NCBI RefSeq assembly: GCF_949298305.1
Contig: NZ_CASFWU010000061.1
Span: 1 to 34,998 of the forward strand
Direction: 5' to 3'
From: an uncultured Bacteroides sp.
GTDB taxonomy: Bacteria; Bacteroidota; Bacteroidia; Bacteroidales; Bacteroidaceae
DNA: 34,998 nt
The notes under the pieces were generated by a model. That model had not been told where the DNA came from, did no database searches, and saw nothing but the letters and a program-made list of their open reading frames with translations. A program made the translations under genes and the position numbers. Within the stretch, counting starts at the first letter, position 1. The number at the start of each line of letters is the position of its first letter. Of the stretch, positions 23,129 to 31,161 are shown piece after piece.

Positions 23129-25453
23129 TTATCGGATGCTGATTTCGTCCACGAAGAGGAAGCCCGGGTTGCCCTTGCCGCCGTGCCACTGCGGGATGGA
23201 TTTCTCCGACAGGGCCAGTACGCGCACGTAGCGGGCGGTGACGGGCTTGAAGTCAATCTTGTGCTCGTAGAGGCCGTTGCGGTCGGTCTCCTTCATGGCC
23301 GGATATTTCTCGGAGAACACTTGCGTGAACTTCTTGCCGTCGTCGGACACCTTGACGGTGACTCCGCGCACGTCGAACACCCAGTCGCCCTTCTCCACGC
23401 AGGTGGTGAAGGACACGTTGGAGATTTCGGTGGGTTGGAGCAGGTCGATGGTCACGTCCATGTCGTTGCGGTAGAAGGCAATCCAGCGTCCGGTCTTGTA
23501 GTTGCCGTTGCCTTTCAGTCCGTCAGTCAGCGTGGTGACGCCCTTGAACTGATATTGCTTGTTGACGGGCTGGTTGGCCGTTGTGGGCTTGCAGGTGGAC
23601 TTGCTGAAGGCGATGGCTTCCTGCAGGATGCGGCTGTTGCCGTTGGGGCGTACGGCTACGGCCTTGAAGGTGCAGTCCTGGTTGATGGATACCACGCCTT
23701 CGGCCACGGGCGACGCGGCGGTGGGGTCTGTCCCGTCCAGTGTGTAATGGATGGGTGCTCCGTCGATGGTGCTCACGGCTACGTCTACCGTGCCCTTCTC
23801 AGAGTTGGCGGTGAAGCTGGCGGTCACGTCGAACACGTGGGTGGCGTAGTTGTAACCCAGGGTGTCGTACAGCTTGATGAGTTGCGGCAGGCGGCTGAGG
23901 AAGTTGGCGTAGTCCTTCTTTTCCGGATTGGTCCACTGCACTTCGCAGAGGGCAGCCCAGCGCGGCAGGGCCATGTATTCCAGTTGGGCATAGGTGGGAA
24001 TGTATTCCGTCCAGTGGTTGGCCTGTACGCCCACGATGTACTTCTGTTCTTCGGGCGTCAGCGAAGCGGGCATGGGTTCGTAAGAGTAGACGCGCTCGAT
24101 GGGCAGGTAGCCTCCGATGGCCAGCGGCTCGTTCTCGGTGTCCTTGGTCTGGTAATAGTCGAAGTAGAGGTAGGTGTTGGGCGTCATGATGACGTCGTGC
24201 TTCTGGCGCGCCGCTTCGATGCCGCCGCCTTCACCCCGCCACGACATGACGGTGGCGTTGGGTGCCAGGCCGCCTTCCAGAATCTCGTCCCAGCCGATAA
24301 TCTGGCGTCCGTGCTCGTTCAGGAACTTCTCCGCATGGTTGATGATGAAGCTCTGCAGATATTCCTCCTTGCTGTGCCTGGAGTCGCTCTTGATGCCCAA
24401 AGCCTTGATGCGGGCCTGGCACTTTGGGCACTTCACCCACTGAGACTTGGGACATTCGTCGCCTCCCACGTGGATGTATTCCGAGGGGAAGATGTCCATG
24501 ATTTCGGTCAGCACGTCGTCAATGAACGTCAGCACGCTGTCGTTGCCGGCGCAGAGCACGTTGTCCGACACGCCCCACTGGGTCCATACCTCATACGGTC
24601 CGCCCGTACAGCCCAGGTGCGGGTAGGCGGCCAGTGCGGCCTGCATGTGTCCCGGCAGGTCCACTTCGGGGATGACGATGATGTTGCGCTTGGCGGCGTA
24701 GGCTACCACTTCGCGGGCTTCGTCCTGCGTGTAGAAGCCGCCGTAGGGCTTTCCGTCATACTGGCCCGAGTTGCGTCCGATAACAGTCTCCTTCCGTTTG
24801 GAACCGATTTCGGTGAGCAGCGGGTATTTCTTGATTTCCAGTCGCCAGCCCTGGTCTTCGGTGAGGTGCCAGTGCAGGCGGTTCATGTTGTGCAGGGCCA
24901 TCATGTCGATGAACTTCTTGATTTCATCCAACGTGAAGAAGTGGCGGCCTACGTCCAGATGGGCTCCGCGATAGCCGAAGCGGGGCTGGTCGTTGATGGT
25001 GACGGCCGGCAGCACCGGAGTGCTTCCCGCCAGCACGGGGATGGACTTGCGCAGGGTCTGGATGCCGTAGAATACGCCGGCTTCGCTGGCGCCGTCGATG
25101 GTCACGCCGTCGGGCGTCACTTGCAGGCTGTAGGCTTCCGGGTTGTCATTCTGCAGGTTTTGGCTGAGGACGATGTCTCCCTTGCCTTCCGTGCCCGGAC
25201 GGGTCTTGTACTCCTTGCCCGTGGCCTGTTTCAGATATTCGGCCAGGAAGAGGGCGTTGTCCTTCATTTTCTCGCTGTTTTCAGGATACACGATGGCTAC
25301 CCCTCCGTCCAGTACGAATTCCTGGCCGGCGGTGGCGGTCACTTCCTGTGGCAATGGGATTACTTGATAGTTGGCTGTCGTTTTCTGCTGGTTGCAGGAG
25401 GCAAGAAGGCCGGCAAGAGCCAACAGCCCGGTCAAACTGAAATTTTTTTTCAT
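23129..25453 (-). CDS. GH20 beta-N-acetylhexosaminidase, lipoprotein form, with FN3-like and F5/8-type-C domains
   Basis: A 774-residue GH20 enzyme with a lipoprotein signal (LLASCNQQK, Cys20), so it is probably membrane-anchored. Domains: GH20b (about 25-150), catalytic barrel (about 155-500) with HLDVGRHF, HWHLTEDQGWR, PEVDLPGHMQA and catalytic Asp332-Glu333 in IHVGGDECPK, a chitobiase C-terminal FN3-like domain (about 545-620, IHYTLDGTDPT), and a terminal F5/8-type-C domain (about 630-774, ending GFLFVDEISIR). It is the first gene of the two-gene GH20 operon, with a good promoter 46 bases upstream. The different anchoring and extra domain suggest a role at a different site or on a different chain end from its partner. 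Confidence 0.94.
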   Translation of the reverse strand: MKKNFSLTGLLALAGLLASCNQQKTTANYQVIPLPQEVTATAGQEFVLDGGVAIVYPENSEKMKDNALFLAEYLKQATGKEYKTRPGTEGKGDIVLSQNLQNDNPEAYSLQVTPDGVTIDGASEAGVFYGIQTLRKSIPVLAGSTPVLPAVTINDQPRFGYRGAHLDVGRHFFTLDEIKKFIDMMALHNMNRLHWHLTEDQGWRLEIKKYPLLTEIGSKRKETVIGRNSGQYDGKPYGGFYTQDEAREVVAYAAKRNIIVIPEVDLPGHMQAALAAYPHLGCTGGPYEVWTQWGVSDNVLCAGNDSVLTFIDDVLTEIMDIFPSEYIHVGGDECPKSQWVKCPKCQARIKALGIKSDSRHSKEEYLQSFIINHAEKFLNEHGRQIIGWDEILEGGLAPNATVMSWRGEGGGIEAARQKHDVIMTPNTYLYFDYYQTKDTENEPLAIGGYLPIERVYSYEPMPASLTPEEQKYIVGVQANHWTEYIPTYAQLEYMALPRWAALCEVQWTNPEKKDYANFLSRLPQLIKLYDTLGYNYATHVFDVTASFTANSEKGTVDVAVSTIDGAPIHYTLDGTDPTAASPVAEGVVSINQDCTFKAVAVRPNGNSRILQEAIAFSKSTCKPTTANQPVNKQYQFKGVTTLTDGLKGNGNYKTGRWIAFYRNDMDVTIDLLQPTEISNVSFTTCVEKGDWVFDVRGVTVKVSDDGKKFTQVFSEKYPAMKETDRNGLYEHKIDFKPVTARYVRVLALSEKSIPQWHGGKGNPGFLFVDEISIR

Positions 25454-25498
25454 GGTAGTATAGAATATAAAGTTAATGAAAAGTCGAGGCTTTCATGG

Positions 25499-25530
25499 CA
25501 AATGTACCACTTTTCTGTTATTATTCCAAA
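25499..25530 (-). promoter_or_regulatory. Promoter of the GH20 operon
   Basis: On the reverse strand, TTTG (25530-25527) and TACATTTG (25506-25499) are separated by exactly 20 bp, a full Bacteroides promoter. The leader would be about 40 bases. Confidence 0.75.
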
Positions 25531-26312
25531 ATATGGACACGGCAATTTCTGCCCCGCCTTCATTTTATGCGGGGGCGGCCGGAAGGCGGATTTGACATTT
25601 TGACATTTTGTATTTCCTGATTGCCGAGAATTGCGTAATTGGGACTGCCGGACGGGCTGCTCCGTTTTTTGGGAACGTTTTTCTGTATTCGGCTGTCTGG
25701 CAGTGCGGTATCGAAATGTTTACAGTTGAAATAGAGCGGAACGGGCCTTTCCGTCCGCCATTTCTGCCTGCTCTGTCCTGGAAAACAGCCTTCCGGCGGG
25801 TGGACACTTGCACGGTCGACGGACGGTGCCTGCACGGTTGCCGTCTGTTGCTTGCACGGCGGGCGGTCGTTGCTTGCACGGTTGGTGCTAAGAAAAGGCC
25901 GTTTTTGCATATATGGTGTATTTTTATTGCCGGTTCTGCATTTGAGTTGCATGCTTATGCTGTTTTCCTTGCCGTGTTTCTCTAAAAGCCGCTCCTGTTG
26001 AAAAACGGATTGTCGGCAGGTTTCTTCGTTCGGGCCTGTTTTGTTTCCGGTTGTTCGTTTTTGCTGACAGATGGCCATTGGGGCCTTTGCAGCGTAAGCC
26101 TGCCGATGTCATGCTTGCGGTTTCCGTAAGGGCTGTTCCGGCCGGCCGAAAAGGAACATGTGGCTCCTCGGACTTACTTATTGTAATGTGGTTTGAAAAG
26201 GGAGGACTTGCTGCTCCTTGTTTCCCGGGTCAGCAGGCTCTATTTGGCGCATCCGTTTTCCGTTCCGGCAGTGAATGTCATATAAAAACATGCTTTTTTC
26301 AGTTTTTTTATC
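25531..26312. other. Gene-free divergent region between GH20 operon and HTCS gene
   Basis: About 780 bases without a credible gene. Open frames on both strands (for example 25608-25985 + and 25560-26078 -) have skewed composition, no signal peptide, no recognisable domain and no start-site support. The stretch holds a 22-bp periodic array at 25809-25896. Otherwise I see no structure. Confidence 0.6.
25809..25896. repeat. Four-unit 22-bp periodic array with TGCACGG core
   Basis: The heptamer TGCACGG occurs at 25809, 25831, 25853 and 25875, exactly 22 bp apart each time, while the remaining bases of each unit vary (units two and three also share GTTGCT at their ends). It lies between the GH20 operon and the HTCS gene. 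Confidence 0.75.
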
Positions 26313-26320
26313 TATATTTG
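26313..26320 (+). promoter_or_regulatory. -7 promoter element of the HTCS gene
   Basis: TATATTTG (TAnnTTTG) lies 50 bases before the chosen ATG. The -33 region is a T-rich tract without a clear TTTG. Confidence 0.5.
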
Positions 26321-26370
26321 CCGCATGGTAACACTTGCCTTATTGTATAAACGCTGTAACAGGGAATGCT

Positions 26371-29300
26371 ATGCAAAACATGTTCGTTTTTATATTTACT
26401 TGTCTCTGCCTGCTGGCAGGTGCTTCCGAGAGCCGGGCTTCAAGAACAGAAGCGTATTCTCCGGCAATTGGAATGGCGTCTGTCTTGAACGGATTGTCCA
26501 ATAAGGATGTGCAGTCCGTCTATCAGGATAGGGATGGTTATATCTGGATTTCTACACGTAACGGACTGTTCCAGTATGACGGCTATTCCATCGTATCCTA
26601 CAAATCAAATTATGCTCATCCCGATTTGTTGACGAGCAACAATATCCTTTGCGTGGCCGAGGATACGAACCACCGCCTGTGGATAGGAACGTATGGCGGA
26701 CTGAATGTGCTGGACAAGCAGACGGGCATCATCCGCAAGATAAACCATCCGGAGATGAACGGAAATTCAATACCCAAAATCCTGGTGACCCGGAAGGGGC
26801 GGATTTTCTTTGCCACGGATTGGGGGCTCTACGAATATCAGGAAGAAACGGATGATTTTCTGGTCTATGACTGGGAACGTACCGGAAAAGTGCTGCCTAA
26901 AACAACCATCAAGGCCCTTTGCGAGGACGACAGGGGCGATATCTGGATTGGTACTTGGGATTGGGGGCTGTTCCGTTACGAGACCTCTACCGGCAAATTC
27001 GTCAGGTATCCGCGCTTGAATGCGCGGAACTCCGCCCATGTCATCTTTCAGGACAGCCGCAAGAACATGTGGATTGGCTCGTGGCATGGAGGGTTGACGT
27101 TGCTGCAGAATGCCTGGCAAATGGACAAGCTGACCTGGGTCACTTACCGGAACGATGGGGCGGATGCCTCGTCTATTTCGGACAACATTATCTATGCCCT
27201 TTCTGAAGATGTCAATTCGGGCGCTTTGTGGATAGGTACCCGAAAGGGCCTCAGCGTTCTGCCTCCTTCGGACCGCTACACCGGAAAGGAAAGTTTTGAG
27301 AATTACTATCCTGACGATTCCGAGAGTGCCATAGCCAGTGATGAAGTGACGTCGGTGGTGTGCGACCGTCAGGGACTGATGTGGCTGGGGATGATAGGTG
27401 GCGGTGTCACCAAAGTGAATACAAGGAAGGCCGATTTTGTGTGGGACGACTTGCGCGATGCCAGGCAGCTGTTGAAGACGACGTCCGTGCGCAGCATCTT
27501 CATTGATGACGAGGACAAGCTTTGGCTGGGGACGGGTTCGTACGGCTTTGGCGTGAGAAACCGCAATACAGGTGAATTTGTACATTATTCGCAGATGCCG
27601 GAATTTGCCGGCTACCGCAATGTGACCACCGTCATGTCCATCATGCAGCATTCGGTCGACGGACACATCTGGATTGCCGCTTATGACGGCGGCGTGTATG
27701 AAATAGACAAACAGGCTCCGGTGGCACAGCGGGTGAAGCATTATCTTTCGGCCCATTCTGCATGGCTTGCCGGCGACTGTGTCTATTATGTGTACGAAGA
27801 TAAGGAGCATAACCTCTGGTTTGCCACGCGCAATGGCGTATCTGTCCGTACCGTTGAGGGAAAAGCGGTGCGTTTCGACTCATTGCAAGTGGGCGGCTCG
27901 TCCATGCGGAGCGTGGTGGCTTTAGGCCTGACAGAAGGAAACGGAGACGACGTATGGGTCGCTTCGGGCACCCACGGCGTGTTGTTGTTCCGCAAGGCGG
28001 ACAAGAAATCCGGCTTTTCCGGTTACTCGGTTGCCCAATATGCCATTGAAAACGGTAAGCTGAACTCAGACTATGTGGATTGTGTCTTTAAGGACCGTTT
28101 CGGGCGCATTTGGATAGGAGGCGGTAACGGGCTCGGGCTTTATGACGAGGAAAGCGATTCGTTTCTGCCCTTTCATGCCAACTGGAATCTGCCTGGCGAC
28201 GTGGTCGTCAGCATTAAAGAAGACAGCTACGGCCATTTGTGGCTGGGCACCAATGCGGGGCTGGTCAAGCTGACGGTGCCTGAGAATCTGTCGGATGTGA
28301 CTTTCCGCCTATATACGACGGCAAATGGCCTGCAGGACAATATATTCATTCGGGGAGCCGCTTCCGTGGCTCGCGACGGCGAGATGTTTTTCGGAGGCCA
28401 TCGGGGATACAATAGCTTTTACCCCGAACGGTTAAAGGACCAGGCTTTCTCCTCGCCGGTGGTTGTGACGGACATCAAAATCTTCAACCAGACCTGGCAT
28501 TCGCTGCCTGAGGACGAACGTAACCGCATTTCGGCTTTCGCACCCGGCTTCACAGACGAAATCCGTCTGGATTATCTTCACAATAATTTCAGCATTGAAT
28601 TTTCGGCTTTGGAATATGCCAACCCGGCGCGTAACCGCTATGCATACAAACTGCAGGACTTTGAATCGGAGTGGCAGTACACGGATGCTTCCAAGCGCTT
28701 TGCCTACTATAACAACCTGCATCCGGGAACTTATACGTTCTTTCTGAAGGCATCCAATTCCAACGACGTGTGGGACGGCGAGACGCTGAAGATGAAGATT
28801 GTGGTTCTGCCGCCTCCCTGGAAAACGTGGTGGGCCTATACTATTTATACAGTCCTTGTAATATCCGTCGCTTATTATTTTTATTACCAGGTGCGGAACC
28901 GGATACGGCTGCGCAACGCACTTCAGCTGCGTGAAATGGAAAAGGCAAAGGCGGAAGAGGTGAACCATGCCAAACTACAGTTCTTTACGAACATCACCCA
29001 TGAATTGCTGACTCCTTTGACCATACTTTCTGCTTCGGTGGACGAGTTGAAGCGCATATCGCCCGTGCATAAGGAACAGTATCGGCTGATGAACAATAAC
29101 ATAAACCGGTTGATACGCCTTTTGCAGCAGATTCTGGAGTTCCGGAAGGCCGAAACGGGTAATTTGAAACTGAAGGTCTCGCAGGCAGACCTTTCCCTGT
29201 TTGTCCGCCGCAGTGTCGAGAGCTTCAAGCCTTTGATGAGGAGCAAGGACCTGCGTTTCAGCATTTCATGCAATCCCGAGTCGTTATGCGTCTACTTTGA

Positions 29301-30579
29301 CATGGACAAGGTGGACAAGATTCTTTATAACCTGCTTTCCAACGCTTCCAAGTATAACCGTCCCGGCGGAATGGTCAGCATAGAACTGGCAGGTGGTGAG
29401 GATGGCATGGTGCGCTTGGTTGTCAAGGACAATGGTCCCGGCATAACCGAAGATGTGAAGAAAGGACTGTTCAAGCGTTTTTATGAAGGCGATTACCGCA
29501 GGTTCAAGACCATCGGTACAGGTATCGGACTTTCTTTGGTACATGATTTGGTTGAGCTTCATCATGGTTCCATCCAGGTGGAAAGTGAGAAGGGAGAGGG
29601 AACTGCCTTTATCGTTTCTTTGCCCGTATCGCGTTCGGCCTATGCGGAAGAAGAGATAGATGACACCTTGTCGGAAGTGGCCGACGAAGAAAAGGTCGTG
29701 GTAGGCGAAGAGGCGGATGAATCGCCGGAACCGGTGGCGGGTGATGAGAGCGCGGAGAACGAGAAGAAAGAACCGTCGGGGGCGCGGAAAACGTTGCTGC
29801 TTGTGGAAGACAATGAAGACTTGCTGAAGTTGATGGTGAAACTGTTGGGAGTGGATTACGCCCTCTTTACGGCTTCCAACGGAAAGGAGGCACTTGAAGT
29901 GGTGAACCAGCAGGAGGTGGATTTGATAGTTTCCGATGTGATGATGCCGGAGATGGACGGTATAGAGTTGTGCCGCTGCATCAAGAATCAGTTTGAAACG
30001 TCTCATATTCCTGTCATCTTGTTGACCGCAAAGAACAAGGAGGAAGATAGGGTGGAGGCCTATGAGTCGGGTGCCGACGCATTTATCAGCAAGCCTTTCA
30101 GTCTGAGTGTGCTTCATGCGCGCATCAGCAACCTCCTTCGCAAGCGCGAACGCATGGGCCGGGATTTCAAGAAGCAGTTGGTCTTCGAGGCCAAAGAACT
30201 GAACATAACCACCCTTGACGAGGACTTTTTGCAACGTGCCATTGACTGTGTGAACAATCATATCAGCGATCCGGACTTTGGACAGGCACAGCTGTTGAAC
30301 GAAATGCACACGTCCAAGTCCACCTTCTTCCGTAAACTGAAATCCCTTACGGGACTCAGTGGGTCGGCCTTTATATTCAACATTCGCATGAAGGCTGCCT
30401 GCCGCATCATGGAGGAGAAGAAGCGGATTAGCGTGTCTGAACTGGCCTATGCGGTGGGTTACAGCGATCCGCGGTACTTCAGCGCCTGTTTCAAGAAAGA
30501 GTTTGGAATGCGTCCTTCTGACTATATGAAGAAGTTTACAACTGTCGGGAATGTCAATGAAGAAATGCAACCGGATTAA
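26371..30579 (+). CDS. Hybrid two-component system regulator (HTCS)
   Basis: A 1402-residue one-protein signalling system that senses glycan fragments in the periplasm and activates a polysaccharide utilisation locus. Order of parts: signal peptide (1 to about 22); two seven-bladed-propeller sets of Reg_prop repeats (about 30-710, recurring DxxGxIWIGTxxGL such as DRDGYIWISTRNGLFQYDG and DDRGDIWIGTWDWGLF); Y_Y_Y domain (about 730-810); transmembrane helix (about 820-842); HisKA with His877 in NITHELLTPLT; HATPase with NLLSNASKYN and DNGPGI; receiver with Asp1189 in LIVSDVMMPEMDG; AraC-type helix-turn-helix at the C-terminus (ISVSELAYAVGYSDPRYFSACFKKEFG). ATG 26371 starts the signal peptide. 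It is followed by susC/susD and preceded by divergent GH20 genes, its probable targets. Confidence 0.95.
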   Translation: MQNMFVFIFTCLCLLAGASESRASRTEAYSPAIGMASVLNGLSNKDVQSVYQDRDGYIWISTRNGLFQYDGYSIVSYKSNYAHPDLLTSNNILCVAEDTNHRLWIGTYGGLNVLDKQTGIIRKINHPEMNGNSIPKILVTRKGRIFFATDWGLYEYQEETDDFLVYDWERTGKVLPKTTIKALCEDDRGDIWIGTWDWGLFRYETSTGKFVRYPRLNARNSAHVIFQDSRKNMWIGSWHGGLTLLQNAWQMDKLTWVTYRNDGADASSISDNIIYALSEDVNSGALWIGTRKGLSVLPPSDRYTGKESFENYYPDDSESAIASDEVTSVVCDRQGLMWLGMIGGGVTKVNTRKADFVWDDLRDARQLLKTTSVRSIFIDDEDKLWLGTGSYGFGVRNRNTGEFVHYSQMPEFAGYRNVTTVMSIMQHSVDGHIWIAAYDGGVYEIDKQAPVAQRVKHYLSAHSAWLAGDCVYYVYEDKEHNLWFATRNGVSVRTVEGKAVRFDSLQVGGSSMRSVVALGLTEGNGDDVWVASGTHGVLLFRKADKKSGFSGYSVAQYAIENGKLNSDYVDCVFKDRFGRIWIGGGNGLGLYDEESDSFLPFHANWNLPGDVVVSIKEDSYGHLWLGTNAGLVKLTVPENLSDVTFRLYTTANGLQDNIFIRGAASVARDGEMFFGGHRGYNSFYPERLKDQAFSSPVVVTDIKIFNQTWHSLPEDERNRISAFAPGFTDEIRLDYLHNNFSIEFSALEYANPARNRYAYKLQDFESEWQYTDASKRFAYYNNLHPGTYTFFLKASNSNDVWDGETLKMKIVVLPPPWKTWWAYTIYTVLVISVAYYFYYQVRNRIRLRNALQLREMEKAKAEEVNHAKLQFFTNITHELLTPLTILSASVDELKRISPVHKEQYRLMNNNINRLIRLLQQILEFRKAETGNLKLKVSQADLSLFVRRSVESFKPLMRSKDLRFSISCNPESLCVYFDMDKVDKILYNLLSNASKYNRPGGMVSIELAGGEDGMVRLVVKDNGPGITEDVKKGLFKRFYEGDYRRFKTIGTGIGLSLVHDLVELHHGSIQVESEKGEGTAFIVSLPVSRSAYAEEEIDDTLSEVADEEKVVVGEEADESPEPVAGDESAENEKKEPSGARKTLLLVEDNEDLLKLMVKLLGVDYALFTASNGKEALEVVNQQEVDLIVSDVMMPEMDGIELCRCIKNQFETSHIPVILLTAKNKEEDRVEAYESGADAFISKPFSLSVLHARISNLLRKRERMGRDFKKQLVFEAKELNITTLDEDFLQRAIDCVNNHISDPDFGQAQLLNEMHTSKSTFFRKLKSLTGLSGSAFIFNIRMKAACRIMEEKKRISVSELAYAVGYSDPRYFSACFKKEFGMRPSDYMKKFTTVGNVNEEMQPD

Positions 30580-31010
30580 GGGGCCTTTTGTCTGGTTGTA
30601 TATTCTTCTACCCATGGCGGTGGCCGTCAGCGGCCGCGTCATTCGGGCAGGAGGTGTGCTCGCTTCATTTTTAGAATAGGAGGGCATGGGCTCTTTCCAG
30701 GGGTTGTCTTTATGCTTTTCTTTATCCTTATTTTCGCGTTGTTCTGCGTAACCGGTTCCTGTGGATGACACTGCACCGTTTTCTCCTGCATGGCCCTGTG
30801 CTCATGCAGGAAGGTGTAGCCATGCGTTGTTGCGTGGTCCATGATTGTGCGGCATCAGGCCGTTCTGAAAGGCAGAGTCCGGCTTGGGCTTTGGAATGGC
30901 TTTCTTAAAAAATGTATCGTTTTGTTTTATATTCATATCGGCAGAGAGGCTTTATGTACTTTCTGATGGCAACGTATGATGTATAAATTTAGTTCATTTT
31001 ATATGCTTTT
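30580..31010. other. Gene-free region between HTCS and susC genes
   Basis: No credible gene. A reverse-strand open frame at 30639-30842 has no domain, signal or promoter. A 9-bp hairpin lies at 30784-30811 (TCCTGCATG facing CATGCAGGA, ten-base loop). The right part becomes AT-rich toward the susC promoter. Confidence 0.6.
30784..30811. repeat. Perfect 9-bp inverted repeat
   Basis: Arms 30784-30792 and 30803-30811 with a ten-base loop lie 205 bases after the HTCS stop codon. No T-run follows, so the role is open. Confidence 0.5.
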
Positions 31011-31053
31011 TGGGTTCGTGAACCCATATTCTACGTGTTTGGGATATTCCAAA
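31011..31053. promoter_or_regulatory. Candidate activator binding sites upstream of susC
   Basis: Two inverted repeats lie side by side: TGGGTTC-GT-GAACCCA at 31011-31026 and TTTGG-GATATT-CCAAA at 31038-31053, centres 27 bp apart. They end 23 bases before the susC -7 box. An HTCS acting through its AraC domain would be expected to bind here. This is inferred from position. Confidence 0.45.
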
Positions 31054-31076
31054 TCCTTTAAATACTGTTGCTTTTT

Positions 31077-31084
31077 TACTTTTG
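31077..31084 (+). promoter_or_regulatory. -7 promoter element of the susC/susD operon
   Basis: TACTTTTG (TAnnTTTG) lies 78 bases before the susC ATG. The lack of a -33 TTTG at the right distance is consistent with activator-dependent transcription. Confidence 0.55.
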
Positions 31085-31161
31085 CCTTCCGGAATCAAGG
31101 AATCTGTTCCAAGCGGATTCTTTGAGTATTTAATATATGTTTAATCTTAAAATTATTGCTA

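Noticed and set aside
20954..25603. Very long + strand open frames (over 700 residues) opposite the two GH20 genes
   Set aside because: The peptides are Val/Gly/His-rich shadows without domains, while the GH20 genes on the other strand have intact catalytic motifs.
25560..26078. Possible gene on either strand in the GH20-HTCS gap
   Set aside because: Predicted peptides have odd composition, no signal peptide or domain, no promoter in place, and run through the 22-bp array.
30639..30842. Short reverse-strand open frame after the HTCS gene
   Set aside because: Only 67 codons, no recognisable sequence, no promoter or ribosome-binding signal, and no support from neighbours.
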